Of a DNA stretch of 64,000 bases, positions 29,238 through 38,577 are shown one piece after another; the first letter of the stretch is position 1, and every line of letters begins with the position of its first letter. The notes below the pieces were generated by a model, which saw only the letters and a program-made list of their open reading frames with translations, did not search any database and was not told the DNA's origin. This DNA is from Melioribacteraceae bacterium (lineage in GTDB: Bacteria > Bacteroidota > Ignavibacteria > Ignavibacteriales > Melioribacteraceae): positions 62,001 to 126,000 of the forward strand of contig JAFGMI010000042.1 in assembly GCA_016927595.1 (NCBI GenBank). The letters are read 5' to 3'. Made by a program: the position numbers and the translations under genes.

Positions 29238-30305
29238 ATGTACGATTTTTTAGTCGATCTTATAGGAAATGAAATTATAGCTGCATTTATTTCGGCAGCT
29301 CTTCCGGTTGTGTTCATAGTGCCCTTCGTTATTTTCGGCGTTCTGATGGAACGCAAGGTAGCGGGACACATGCAAGACCGGTTAGGTCCCATGCGCGTAG
29401 GATACCATGGTATTCTTCAGACTGTAGCGGACTTTTTCAAGCTTCTCCAAAAAGAAGATATTGTGGCAGATGGGATTGATAAAAAGTTCTTCAACTTTGC
29501 GCCATATCTTGTTTTTGCCGGAAGTTATGCAGTATATGCGGCTCTCCCCTTCAGCAGCAAGTATATTGGTGCAGATATTGATCTTGGCATATTCTATATC
29601 ATAGCCGTCTCAGGTCTGGTAGTTGCCGGAATTCTGATGGCTGGGTGGACATCCAATAATAAATACAGTCTTTACGGCGCTCTCCGTTCTGCTGCACAGA
29701 TTGTAAGTTACGAAATACCGACTGCATTAATTATACTCTCGATGGTGATGCTCACCGGCACTTTAAGTCTAGCCGAAATGAGCGAGATGCAGACGGCATA
29801 TTTCTGGAACTGGAATATTTTCGGCGGCGCTGAATGGTCTTTTACCAAACTGCTCCTGATTCCCTTCATGTTTGCAGGATTTCTGCTGTTTTATATTTCA
29901 TCGCTGGCTGAAGTAAACAGAACTCCTTTCGACATGCCTGAAGCCGAATCGGAACTTGTAGGCGGTTATCATACTGAATACTCAGGAATTAAATTCTCGA
30001 TGTTCTTTCTGGCTGAATATGCGAATATGTTTGCCGTTTCTGCGCTGGTTTCTGTCTTATTCTTTGGCGGCTATCATTCGCCTATCGGCTATGTCGGAAA
30101 CACACTCGGCTTAGAAGCGCTTATTCCTTTTGAGCAGGTTTTCTGGTTTGCCGCTAAAGGCATTTTCTTCGTTTTTGTTCAGATGTGGCTGAGATGGACG
30201 CTGCCAAGAGTAAGAGTCGACCAGCTTATGACTATCTGCTGGAAATATTTAATCCCGTATGCGTTTTTAAATCTACTTATAATCGGAATAATAACATTAA
30301 TATAG
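29238..30305 (+). CDS. nuoH: NADH-quinone oxidoreductase subunit H
   Basis: Membrane subunit linking the peripheral and proton-pumping arms. About eight membrane helices. Characteristic loops are ERKVAGHMQDRLGPMRVG (near 35-52), the E-rich loop RTPFDMPEAESELVGGYHTE and a C-terminal MWLRWTLPRVRVDQLM. nuoD precedes it by 29 bp, exactly where nuoE, nuoF and nuoG would sit in a 14-gene operon, and no trace of them is seen. Confidence 0.97.
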   Translation: MYDFLVDLIGNEIIAAFISAALPVVFIVPFVIFGVLMERKVAGHMQDRLGPMRVGYHGILQTVADFFKLLQKEDIVADGIDKKFFNFAPYLVFAGSYAVYAALPFSSKYIGADIDLGIFYIIAVSGLVVAGILMAGWTSNNKYSLYGALRSAAQIVSYEIPTALIILSMVMLTGTLSLAEMSEMQTAYFWNWNIFGGAEWSFTKLLLIPFMFAGFLLFYISSLAEVNRTPFDMPEAESELVGGYHTEYSGIKFSMFFLAEYANMFAVSALVSVLFFGGYHSPIGYVGNTLGLEALIPFEQVFWFAAKGIFFVFVQMWLRWTLPRVRVDQLMTICWKYLIPYAFLNLLIIGIITLI

Positions 30306-30306
30306 A

Positions 30307-30909
30307 ATGAAACAGTATCTGAAAAATACATGGGAAGGCATCTGGACGGTTTTGATAGGTATGAAAATTACCTTCAAACATCTTTTTGTACCGGCTGTTA
30401 CAATTCAGTATCCTGATGTTAAAGTACCATTACCAGAAAGAGTACGAAACAGGCTTTACGTTAATATGGACGACTGTATAGGATGCGACCAATGTGCACG
30501 CGCCTGCCCCGTAAGCTGTATTGAGATTGAAACAGTTAAAAGTCTGCCGACTGAAGACCTCGGTAAAACATCAAACGGTAAGAAAAAAGCACTCTGGGTT
30601 ACAAAATTCAACATTGATTTCGCAAAATGCTGTTACTGCCAGCTGTGCGTTTTCCCATGCCCTACCGAATGCATTTATATGACGGACATTTATGAATTCT
30701 CGGAATTCAAGCGTGAAGGTCTTCTTTATAATTTCTCAACATTGACTCATGAAGAAGTCCTGGAAAAGAAAGCAAATTTTGAAAAGTTTCAGGCTGAGAA
30801 AGAGGCACAAAAGGCAGCCGAAGCTAAGGCTAAAGCTGAGGTAGCAGCTAAAACGAAGGAGTCGGAGAATAAATCCGATACCGGTTCTAATAAGTCAGAA
30901 AACGGTTAA
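30307..30909 (+). CDS. nuoI: NADH-quinone oxidoreductase subunit I with charged C-terminal tail
   Basis: Carries the two [4Fe-4S] clusters N6a and N6b. The motifs CIGCDQCARACP (near 60) and CCYCQLCVFPCP (near 102) are complete. The last 50 residues form a low-complexity tail of A, K and E repeats (about 150-200), absent from most NuoI. In an enzyme lacking NuoEFG this subunit would be the most exposed Fe-S entry point, so the tail may be a docking element for a soluble electron donor; that is speculation. It starts one base after nuoH. Confidence 0.96.
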   Translation: MKQYLKNTWEGIWTVLIGMKITFKHLFVPAVTIQYPDVKVPLPERVRNRLYVNMDDCIGCDQCARACPVSCIEIETVKSLPTEDLGKTSNGKKKALWVTKFNIDFAKCCYCQLCVFPCPTECIYMTDIYEFSEFKREGLLYNFSTLTHEEVLEKKANFEKFQAEKEAQKAAEAKAKAEVAAKTKESENKSDTGSNKSENG

Positions 30910-30917
30910 TACATAGA

Positions 30918-31433
30918 ATGGAATTATACGATTTAATATTTTATTTCTTTGCGATAGTTACAGTAGTCTCGGCATTTATGGTTGTTACATCCAAAAATAT
31001 TGTTCATGCCGGTTTTAATTTACTCTTTACATTTTTCGGTGTAGCAGGAATATATGTCCTGCTTGGAGCGGACTTTATTGCGGTCGTGCAGCTCCTCGTT
31101 TATGTCGGTGGCATACTGATATTATTACTTTTCGGTATAATGCTAACAAATAAAATTACAAGTGTTGAACTCAGGACCGGCACTGCTCATATTATTCCGG
31201 CGGTAATAGGTGTTGGTATTTTTTGGGGAGCATTAACGGCAATTGTAGCATTCAAGACGGACTGGGTTGAAGTAAACACTGCATCAACAGAATCAACAAC
31301 AATTATTGGACTTGGGAATCTGCTGCTAACAGATTATGTGCTTATTTTCGAACTTTTAGGCATTTTGCTTTTAGTAGCTCTCATAGGTGCAGCATCATTC
31401 GCAAGACGTGAAATAGAAGAGCTTAAGGATTAA
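30918..31433 (+). CDS. nuoJ: NADH-quinone oxidoreductase subunit J
   Basis: Membrane subunit with five predicted helices. The family element KNIVHAGFNLLFTFFGVAGIY (near 27) and GGILILLLFGIML (near 64) are present, followed by the usual polar segment and the terminal helix. 171 residues. Eight bp after nuoI and 4 bp before nuoK. Confidence 0.95.
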   Translation: MELYDLIFYFFAIVTVVSAFMVVTSKNIVHAGFNLLFTFFGVAGIYVLLGADFIAVVQLLVYVGGILILLLFGIMLTNKITSVELRTGTAHIIPAVIGVGIFWGALTAIVAFKTDWVEVNTASTESTTIIGLGNLLLTDYVLIFELLGILLLVALIGAASFARREIEELKD

Positions 31434-31437
31434 TAAA

Positions 31438-31746
31438 GTGGAAGTTGGATTATCACATTTTTTAGTTGTTAGTACAGCGTTGCTGTCACTTGGGATTTAT
31501 GGTGTAATAACCCGTAAAAATGCTGTTATGGTGCTTATGGGAATTGAACTAATACTAAATGCAGCCAATATAAATTTTGTTGCGTTTTCCAAGTACGGTA
31601 ATTTCGGTCTTGAAGGACAAGTGATGGCATTGTTCATTATAGTTCTTGCAGCGGCTGAAGCTGCGATAGCACTCGCGATAGTGTTAAATATTTATAAAAC
31701 ATTCAACCACGTAAATGTTGACGAGATTGAAGATCTAAAAGAGTAA
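31438..31746 (+). CDS. nuoK: NADH-quinone oxidoreductase subunit K
   Basis: Small antiporter-related membrane subunit, three helices in 102 residues. Characteristic motif MGIELILNAANINFVAF with the conserved glutamate near residue 36, and the second charged site AAAEAAIALAIVLN near 71. The start codon is GTG at 31438. Confidence 0.95.
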   Translation: MEVGLSHFLVVSTALLSLGIYGVITRKNAVMVLMGIELILNAANINFVAFSKYGNFGLEGQVMALFIIVLAAAEAAIALAIVLNIYKTFNHVNVDEIEDLKE

Positions 31747-31752
31747 AAGTTT

Positions 31753-33831
31753 ATGAGCGAATCCATATTAGTAACATTATCGATAGTAATTCTTTTTCTC
31801 CCTCTTCTTGGGTTCACAACGGTATTACTATTCAATAAAAAATTTCCAAAACTTTATTTGTTCGAAGTGGGAATACTGATTGGTGCATTCCTGCTTTCAA
31901 TCGTTGTATTGATTGTAAAACTCAGTTCCTACCTTGATACTGAAATAGTTTCAAGTTTTACCTGGATAGATTTCGGCGATGTCCCCTTTCTCGGTCGGGT
32001 TTCAGTTGAACTTGGCGTAAAGATAGATAATGTCGCCGCAATTATGGTCGTTGTCGTTAACCTTATAAGCCTTCTAGTACATGTATACTCCATTGAATAC
32101 ATGCGTGGGGATAAAAGGTACAACAGATATTTTGCCTATCTGGGAATATTCACATTTTCGATGCTCGGTATTGTAATCACTCATAACCTTTTGATGATGT
32201 ACATTTTCTGGGAACTAGTCGGGCTTTCTTCTTATCTGTTAATCGGATTCTGGTACGAGAAAAAATCAGCAGCCGATGCAGGGAAAAAAGCGTTCATTGT
32301 AAACAGGGTCGGCGATATTGGCTTCTTTATCGGAATCTTAATTTTATTTACTTCATATAACACTTTCACATTCGATACGATATTTGAGCAGATAGCTGCG
32401 GGTAATCTTCCCTTCGGAAGTTCCGCCTGGTTAACTGCCGCAGGTATTCTTATCTTCATGGGTGCTGTTGGTAAATCTGCTCAGTTCCCACTTCATGTGT
32501 GGCTTCCGGATGCTATGGAAGGTCCCACGCCGGTCAGCGCTTTGATTCATGCTGCAACAATGGTTGCTGCCGGTGTTTATCTGATAGCGCGGATCTTCGT
32601 AATGCTGACTGCAGATGCTATGCTCGTAATAGCCATTGTAGGAGCCTTTACTGCATTTATAGCGGCAACAATTGCATTGACACAAAACGATATTAAAAAA
32701 GTACTCGCTTATTCCACTGTAAGTCAGCTTGGCTATATGGTTATGTCGTTAGGAGTAGGTGCTTATGCTTTTGCATTTTTTCATCTCGTTACTCATGCCT
32801 TTTTCAAGGCATGTCTGTTTCTCGGTTCGGGTTCGGTTATTCATGCTATGCATCATGAGCAGGATATCAGAAACATGGGCGGTCTTCGGAAAAAACTGCC
32901 TATTACATACGCAAGCTTTCTGATCTCCACACTGGCGATTTCCGGCGTTCCATTAACATCAGGCTTTCTAAGTAAGGATGGTATTCTGGCAGGTACATAT
33001 GCCTTCGGGTCCTTAACGGGTCACTGGCTTATTCCCGTAATCGGATTCGGTGTTGCCTTAATGACTGCATTTTACATGTTCAGATTAGTTATAATAACTT
33101 TCCACGGACAACCCAGGGATCAGCATAAATATGATCATGCACACGAATCTCCTTTTGTAATGGCGATGCCTCTTGTTGTTCTGGGAGTTTTATCAGTATT
33201 TATCTGGTATACTCCTCTGCCTCACTCACCCGATGCAGGATGGTTCATTTCATCCTGGGTTAAAACTCCTCATACAGTTGTTCCTGCAGAATCAAGTTTT
33301 GAATTCATGGTTGGCGGCGCAGCTGAAAATGCCGGTATTATTCATTCTGAAATGTACACAGAGGCAATGCATCATGCGCATTACCCTGCAATGTTTCTAT
33401 CTCTAATATTAGGAGGTTTAGGCATTCTGCTCGCTTATTCAATGTATCAGTGGAAAAAGATCGATCCGGATAAAATTGCCGGTAAGGTTCCGGGTTTGTA
33501 CAAGTTTTCACTGAATAAATGGTATATCGATGAATTATATGATGCAATTTTTATTAATCCGACAGTAACTTTAAGCAGAGCACTTGCATGGTTTGATAAT
33601 ACTATTATTGACGGAATCGTAAACGGCTCAGCTTCATTAACAAGATTTATATCAGCTTTAAGCGGATTATTTGATACTTATATTGTTGACGGTCTGGTGA
33701 ACTTTACAGCATTCTTCAGCGGATTTATAGGAATCACGTTTAAGAAAATACAGACAGGGAAAGTTCAGACTTATATCGTTCTGGTAGTATTCTCTGTTAT
33801 TTTACTGATATTTATTGTAAGTCCCTTTTAA
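31753..33831 (+). CDS. nuoL: NADH-quinone oxidoreductase subunit L
   Basis: Largest proton-pumping subunit, about 15-16 membrane helices with a long lateral helix near the C-terminus. Conserved stretches WELVGLSSYLLIGFWYEK, FMGAVGKSAQFPLHVWLPDAMEGPTPVSALIHAATMV split over residues 239-274, and THAFFKACLFLGSG are present. The HHEQDIRNMGGL loop is diagnostic for NuoL. 692 residues, normal. The C-terminal third has the partner helix that runs along NuoM and NuoN. Confidence 0.97.
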   Translation: MSESILVTLSIVILFLPLLGFTTVLLFNKKFPKLYLFEVGILIGAFLLSIVVLIVKLSSYLDTEIVSSFTWIDFGDVPFLGRVSVELGVKIDNVAAIMVVVVNLISLLVHVYSIEYMRGDKRYNRYFAYLGIFTFSMLGIVITHNLLMMYIFWELVGLSSYLLIGFWYEKKSAADAGKKAFIVNRVGDIGFFIGILILFTSYNTFTFDTIFEQIAAGNLPFGSSAWLTAAGILIFMGAVGKSAQFPLHVWLPDAMEGPTPVSALIHAATMVAAGVYLIARIFVMLTADAMLVIAIVGAFTAFIAATIALTQNDIKKVLAYSTVSQLGYMVMSLGVGAYAFAFFHLVTHAFFKACLFLGSGSVIHAMHHEQDIRNMGGLRKKLPITYASFLISTLAISGVPLTSGFLSKDGILAGTYAFGSLTGHWLIPVIGFGVALMTAFYMFRLVIITFHGQPRDQHKYDHAHESPFVMAMPLVVLGVLSVFIWYTPLPHSPDAGWFISSWVKTPHTVVPAESSFEFMVGGAAENAGIIHSEMYTEAMHHAHYPAMFLSLILGGLGILLAYSMYQWKKIDPDKIAGKVPGLYKFSLNKWYIDELYDAIFINPTVTLSRALAWFDNTIIDGIVNGSASLTRFISALSGLFDTYIVDGLVNFTAFFSGFIGITFKKIQTGKVQTYIVLVVFSVILLIFIVSPF

Positions 33832-33859
33832 TGAAAATAAGTAAGGAATAATAATAAAA

Positions 33860-35461
33860 ATGAATGGATTCCCAATTTTAACGTTACTGACATTTATTCC
33901 CGTACTTGGAATGGTATTGGTTTTGCTGATGCCCAAAGATAAAGAGAGAGAGATTAAAATTACGACTCTTATTGCTACCGGGATCCAGGTTGTTCTATCC
34001 GCAGTTCTCTTGATGAGTTATGACTACAATGCGGGCGGAATATTCGAAGAAAGCTCATTCCAGTTCATAGAAAAATTCAGATGGATTGAGATTACAGGAC
34101 TATCCTGGCTGGGAACGGTAAAGATCGATTATTTTTTAGGTGTGGACGGTTTAAGTACACCTATGGTACTGCTGACATCTATTGTTGCCTTTATCGCTAC
34201 TTTATCGTCATGGAATATTTCAAAATCATTGAAGGGATACTTTGCACTGTTCCTGCTGCTCGATACAGGTATGATGGGTGTTTTCGTATCGCTTGATTTT
34301 TTCCTGTTCTATGTTTTCTGGGAATTGATGCTGCTCCCTATGTATTTCCTGATCGGCATCTGGGGCGGTACAAGAAAAGAATATGCTGCAATAAAGTTCT
34401 TTATCTATACCTTGTTCGGATCAGTGTTTATGCTGCTGGTTATGATCGGACTTTATTTCTCAACTCAGGAAACACTAGCTGACGGTTCTGCTGTATTCAC
34501 GTTTAATATGCTCTCAATGATGGATCCCGCAAATTACACTGCGGATGGTATTCTGTCTCCGTTCAATCCGGGTAATTTAAGATTCATTGCATATATTGCA
34601 CTGTTCGTAGGTTTCGCAATTAAAATACCTATGTTCCCGTTCCACACTTGGCTGCCGGATGCACACGTTGAAGCGCCTACACCTATAAGTGTTATTCTTG
34701 CGGGAGTTCTACTTAAAATGGGTACTTACGGCATCCTGCGAATCAGTTATCCGATGTTCCCTGAGATCACAAAAGATCTTATGTGGTATATCGCACTGTT
34801 CGGTATGATAAATATTATTTACGGTGCACTTTGTGCGATGGCTCAGAAGGATTTTAAGAAACTTATTGCGTACTCCTCAATTTCTCATATGGGTTATGTG
34901 CTTCTCGGTATGGCTTCATTAAGTACCACGGGTATTAATGGAGCTATTTTTCAGATGTTCAACCACGGTACCATAACTTCAATGTTGTTCCTTATTGTTG
35001 GTGTTATCTATGACAGAACTCATACAAGAGGACTAGATGATTTCGGCGGTCTCGCAAACCAGATGCCTGTTTATACAGGATTTGTAACAGTCGCTTTCTT
35101 TGCTGCAATAGGACTCCCCGGAATGAGCGGATGGGTTTCGGAAGCACTGGTATTTGTCGGATCAATCGGAGAAGAAATTACAAGAATTCTTGCAATGATC
35201 TCGACTTTGGGTATTTTACTCGGTGCTGGCTATATGTTATGGGCATTGCAGAGAATTTTCCTGGGTAATCTGAAGGAGAAATGGTCTGATCTTACTGATC
35301 TTGATGGACGCGAGTATGCCATGCTGGTACCTCTGGCGGTTATAATAATTTTCCTCGGTATTTATCCTTCATTTATGCTCGATATAATGAATACTTCGGT
35401 GAATACACTGGTTGAATTTGTCTCAGTAAACGTTAGTAAATTTACATTAAGTGGGTTATAG
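33860..35461 (+). CDS. nuoM: NADH-quinone oxidoreductase subunit M
   Basis: Antiporter-like proton-pumping subunit. Conserved elements are FWELMLLPMYFLIGIWGG (near 153-170), KIPMFPFHTWLPDAHVEAPT and SISHMGYVLLGM, along with FNHGTITSMLFL. 533 residues with about 14 membrane helices. It precedes nuoN by 8 bp. Confidence 0.97.
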   Translation: MNGFPILTLLTFIPVLGMVLVLLMPKDKEREIKITTLIATGIQVVLSAVLLMSYDYNAGGIFEESSFQFIEKFRWIEITGLSWLGTVKIDYFLGVDGLSTPMVLLTSIVAFIATLSSWNISKSLKGYFALFLLLDTGMMGVFVSLDFFLFYVFWELMLLPMYFLIGIWGGTRKEYAAIKFFIYTLFGSVFMLLVMIGLYFSTQETLADGSAVFTFNMLSMMDPANYTADGILSPFNPGNLRFIAYIALFVGFAIKIPMFPFHTWLPDAHVEAPTPISVILAGVLLKMGTYGILRISYPMFPEITKDLMWYIALFGMINIIYGALCAMAQKDFKKLIAYSSISHMGYVLLGMASLSTTGINGAIFQMFNHGTITSMLFLIVGVIYDRTHTRGLDDFGGLANQMPVYTGFVTVAFFAAIGLPGMSGWVSEALVFVGSIGEEITRILAMISTLGILLGAGYMLWALQRIFLGNLKEKWSDLTDLDGREYAMLVPLAVIIIFLGIYPSFMLDIMNTSVNTLVEFVSVNVSKFTLSGL

Positions 35462-35469
35462 TAAATAAT

Positions 35470-36981
35470 ATGGAAATGAACAGCCTTTACGACTCGTTAT
35501 CTTTAATTGCTCCTGAACTGATAATATCTGTTACTCTTCTGGTAATAGTATTATTCGATCTTATATTTAAGAACAATAAAAAGATGCTGCCGTTTTTATC
35601 TACTGTCGGATTAGCTGTCGCTCTCATTACTCAAGCCGGTAACCTGACTGACGGCGGTTTCGCTTTCAGCCCGGAAAATACTCCCCTATTTTACGGTATG
35701 TTGACGATTGATTCATTCGGCGCATTCTTTAAAATTCTGGTGCTTGCAGCTTCAATGCTTATTATTTACTTCTCAAGCACAACCGATGAAGTTAATGAAT
35801 CGTTCGACAGGCTCGGCGAATATTATACGCTTATATTCGGTATGGTGCTTGGTATGATGTTTATGATATCTGCCAGCGATTTAATCCTTATTTATCTTTC
35901 TGTTGAACTACTGTCGCTTTCATCATACGTGCTCGCAGGTTTCAGCAAAAACAAAACCCGCAATAACGAAGCTGCTTTAAAATATTTACTTTTTGGCGCG
36001 TTTTCTTCTGGTCTGATGTTGTTCGGCATCTCACTGATTTACGGTATGGTCGGCAGCACTAACCTGACCGCATTAAATAATTTTTTACAGACCGGCTCAA
36101 TAAATTTATTTACTATCACAATTTCGTTAATACTTGTATTTGCGGGAATCGGGTATAAAATTTCATCCGCTCCTTTCCATTTCTGGACACCCGATGTTTA
36201 CGAAGGCGCACCTATCTCAATTACGGCTTTCCTTTCTGTTGCCAGTAAAGCTGCGGGATTTGCTCTGTTGATCAGATTTATACGTGTCGGATTCGTTTCA
36301 TACGTTGATTCTGAAGGTTTCTGGAAATTATCAGAGGTTTTTGACTGGCAGTTGCTCCTGGTAATTATTGCAATTCTCACAATGACTCTTGGTAATTTTT
36401 CCGCACTTTGGCAGGATAATCTTAAGAGAATGCTTGCGTATTCCAGTATAGCCCATGCAGGTTATATGCTGCTTGGACTGGCTGTTATGTCAGACCAGGG
36501 TGTACTTGCCGTGCTCGTCTACTTCTTTATTTATGCTATAATGAATATCGGGGCATTTTTTATTGTTATGCTTATTGCTAACAGAATCGGTTCGGAAAAT
36601 ATTGACGATTATGACGGACTTGGATTCAAAGCTCCCCTGCTCGGTGTATCGCTTGGTATCTTTCTGGTTTCTCTAACCGGCATTCCGCCTACAGCGGGTT
36701 TTATAGGCAAACTATATCTGTTCATAGCGCTTGTAGATGCAAATATGATTGCAGTTGCCGTTATTGCTCTTCTTAATACCGTTGTTTCACTGTACTACTA
36801 CATCAGGGTGCTTAAACATATGTATCTAGTAAAACCCAGCACTGAACCGCCTGTTATTAAGCCATCATTTAACAATCTGATATTCGTTTTAATTCTTGCT
36901 GTACCGACAATTATTTTTGGAATTTATTTTACGCCGATTCTTGATTTCGCAAAACAGTGCGTTCAGTTTTTTGGCGTGTAA
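35470..36981 (+). CDS. nuoN: NADH-quinone oxidoreductase subunit N
   Basis: Antiporter-like proton-pumping subunit and last gene of the cluster. Conserved features are LSVELLSLSSYVLAGF, APFHFWTPDVYEGAP, SSIAHAGYMLLG and SLTGIPPTAGFIGK. 503 residues, normal. The next gene is the unrelated gntR gene 172 bp downstream; no strong terminator was recognised in the gap. Confidence 0.97.
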   Translation: MEMNSLYDSLSLIAPELIISVTLLVIVLFDLIFKNNKKMLPFLSTVGLAVALITQAGNLTDGGFAFSPENTPLFYGMLTIDSFGAFFKILVLAASMLIIYFSSTTDEVNESFDRLGEYYTLIFGMVLGMMFMISASDLILIYLSVELLSLSSYVLAGFSKNKTRNNEAALKYLLFGAFSSGLMLFGISLIYGMVGSTNLTALNNFLQTGSINLFTITISLILVFAGIGYKISSAPFHFWTPDVYEGAPISITAFLSVASKAAGFALLIRFIRVGFVSYVDSEGFWKLSEVFDWQLLLVIIAILTMTLGNFSALWQDNLKRMLAYSSIAHAGYMLLGLAVMSDQGVLAVLVYFFIYAIMNIGAFFIVMLIANRIGSENIDDYDGLGFKAPLLGVSLGIFLVSLTGIPPTAGFIGKLYLFIALVDANMIAVAVIALLNTVVSLYYYIRVLKHMYLVKPSTEPPVIKPSFNNLIFVLILAVPTIIFGIYFTPILDFAKQCVQFFGV

Positions 36982-37122
36982 TATTTCTATACTAATCAGA
37001 ATTAACTTCTAAACAGACAAATAGTTATATATCATTTGATTCTTCCTAACTGAATCTTCTCTCTGTTTTTTTATTATTCCCTTGCATTAATCGATTCGGT
37101 CTTATATATTTCTATTGTATTA

Positions 37123-37143
37123 GTTATATAGTACACTATTAAC
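37123..37143. promoter_or_regulatory. Candidate GntR operator overlapping the promoter
   Basis: GTTA-t-ATAGT-AC-ACTAT-TAAC is a 21-bp dyad with a single unpaired base in the left arm. It ends 10 bp before the TTG start of the GntR gene and overlaps a possible -10 hexamer TATAGT. YtrA-type GntR proteins commonly repress their own operon through such sites. Observation is direct, function inferred. Confidence 0.5.
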
Positions 37144-37153
37144 AGGGGGTAAC

Positions 37154-37549
37154 TTGATTGATTTTAAACTTGACCCGAAAAGCGGTGTCCCTTTCTATCG
37201 TCAGATCATTGACCAGATCAGATACGGAATAGCTTCAGGAAATTTTAAAGTAGGGGAACAACTGCCGACAGTGCGTGCTTTAGCGGTAGATTTAAAGGTT
37301 AACCTGAATACGGTTTCGAAAGCCTATAAGGAACTTGAGATTCAGAATATTATCGAAACCCAGCAAGGCACAGGAACATTTATAGGGGATATTAAACTAA
37401 TGATTCCCGAAACCGAGCGAAGGAACAAACTTGAGGGAATTGTAAATGAGTTTTTAACTATTGCTTCGAGTTACGGATTCTCAAAAATCGAATTAATTGA
37501 AGAATTAAACAAAAGAAACGGGGGCTCAAATGAGAAAAGTAATAAGTAA
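37154..37549 (+). CDS. GntR-family regulator, YtrA-like
   Basis: Short regulator of 131 residues: a winged-helix GntR DNA-binding domain (about 8-75; VPFYRQIIDQIRYGIASG, LPTVRALAVDLKVNLNTVSKAY) with only a short helical tail and no effector domain, the YtrA-subfamily architecture. The start is TTG at 37154, supported by an AGGGGG ribosome site 5 bp before it. It overlaps the slipin gene by 20 bp, so the two are co-transcribed. YtrA proteins normally control cell-envelope stress systems; here the partner is an SPFH protein. Confidence 0.9.
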   Translation: MIDFKLDPKSGVPFYRQIIDQIRYGIASGNFKVGEQLPTVRALAVDLKVNLNTVSKAYKELEIQNIIETQQGTGTFIGDIKLMIPETERRNKLEGIVNEFLTIASSYGFSKIELIEELNKRNGGSNEKSNK

Positions 37550-38444
37550 CAAACCACAGGTCAATTATGTTGCCGCTACCGTTTTCATACTATTCGAACT
37601 GATTTTTTTAGCATTATACTATGCTGAGCTGCTATCAGTTACTCTATTCTTTATCCTACTTTTGGTCGTGCTTTGTATCTCTGCTTCTATTAAGATTGCT
37701 GATCAATGGGAAAAAGCTGTTGTGCTCAGGATGGGAAAGTTTACTGGTCTTAAAGGACCCGGATTATTCTTTATTATTCCTATAATAGACAGAATTGATA
37801 AATATGTTGATCAACGGATCCGGGTAACTGACTTCAAAGCGGAACAAACATTAACCAAAGATACAGTACCTGTAAATGTGGATGCTGTTGTTTACTGGAC
37901 TGTATGGGATGTCGAAAAGACTGCTCTTGAGGTACAGGATTATATCACCGCTGTATATTACATCGCTCAGACAGGATTAAGAGATATAATCGGAAAACAT
38001 GAGTTAGCCGATGTACTTCAAAATCGTGAGAAAATAGCAGAAGCTCTTCAAACCGCACTCGACGAACATACCAATCCCTGGGGCATTACATGTCAGAATG
38101 TTGGAATTAAAGATATTGTTATACCTTCGGCATTGGCAGATGCAATGAGTAAACAAGCCCAGGCTGAAAGAGAAAGACAAGCAAGAATAATTCTGGGAAC
38201 TGCTGAAACGGAAATATCCGAAAAGTTCAGGCAAGCCAGCGAAAATTATTTAAATAATCCCATCGCATTACAATTGCGCGGCATGAACATGCTGTTTGAA
38301 GGCTTAAAGGAAAAGGGATCACTGGTAATTGTTCCCTCTTCTGCGCTTGAATCTATGAATCTTGGTGCGATAGGCGGTCTGACAGCTTTGGCACAACAAC
38401 ATGCTGAATATGGAATAAAGAGAAAAGACAATACTGCTGAATAA
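37530..38444 (+). CDS. Slipin/SPFH (band 7) membrane protein
   Basis: Membrane-anchored SPFH protein with two N-terminal hydrophobic segments (about 12-48) and a band 7 domain (about 50-200; KAVVLRMGKFTGLKGPGLFFI, DAVVYWTVWDVEKTAL). The C-terminal part (about 205-304) has the expected helix AMSKQAQAERERQARIILG. Such proteins form large oligomers that organise membrane domains. No NfeD-type partner gene is adjacent; it is paired with a YtrA-type repressor instead, suggesting induction by a membrane stress. Confidence 0.92.
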   Translation: MRKVISNKPQVNYVAATVFILFELIFLALYYAELLSVTLFFILLLVVLCISASIKIADQWEKAVVLRMGKFTGLKGPGLFFIIPIIDRIDKYVDQRIRVTDFKAEQTLTKDTVPVNVDAVVYWTVWDVEKTALEVQDYITAVYYIAQTGLRDIIGKHELADVLQNREKIAEALQTALDEHTNPWGITCQNVGIKDIVIPSALADAMSKQAQAERERQARIILGTAETEISEKFRQASENYLNNPIALQLRGMNMLFEGLKEKGSLVIVPSSALESMNLGAIGGLTALAQQHAEYGIKRKDNTAE

Positions 38445-38495
38445 TTAGCAGAAATTTCGTAGTTGTTAACTATCTTTCATCACCGGAAAAACCGG

Positions 38496-38529
38496 AAAGA
38501 TTTCCGCTTGTCTTTAGCGGAAATCTTTT
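38496..38529 (+). terminator. Terminator after the slipin gene
   Basis: Perfect 12-bp stem, AAAGATTTCCGC and GCGGAAATCTTT (38496-38507 and 38517-38528), 9-base loop, then T residues. It isolates the gntR-slipin unit from the rrf2 operon. Confidence 0.75.
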
Positions 38530-38537
38530 GTAGTTTT

Positions 38538-38562
38538 ATATCCGACTTTTTTAGTCGTATTT
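38538..38562. promoter_or_regulatory. IscR type-1-like operator before the rrf2 operon
   Basis: ATATCCGACT-TTTTT-AGTCGTAT matches the core of the Escherichia coli IscR type 1 consensus (ATASYYGACT, 5-base spacer, AGTC...) including the exact 5-base spacing, with poorer flanks on the right. It lies 15 bp before the ATG of an IscR-like Rrf2 gene. Suggests autoregulation of the downstream Fe-S and superoxide dismutase operon. Confidence 0.6.
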
Positions 38563-38577
38563 CAAAAGATAAAAATT

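Noticed and set aside
36982..37122. Terminator or RNA gene after nuoN
   Set aside because: There is a T-rich stretch but no convincing stem, and no tRNA-like fold was seen.
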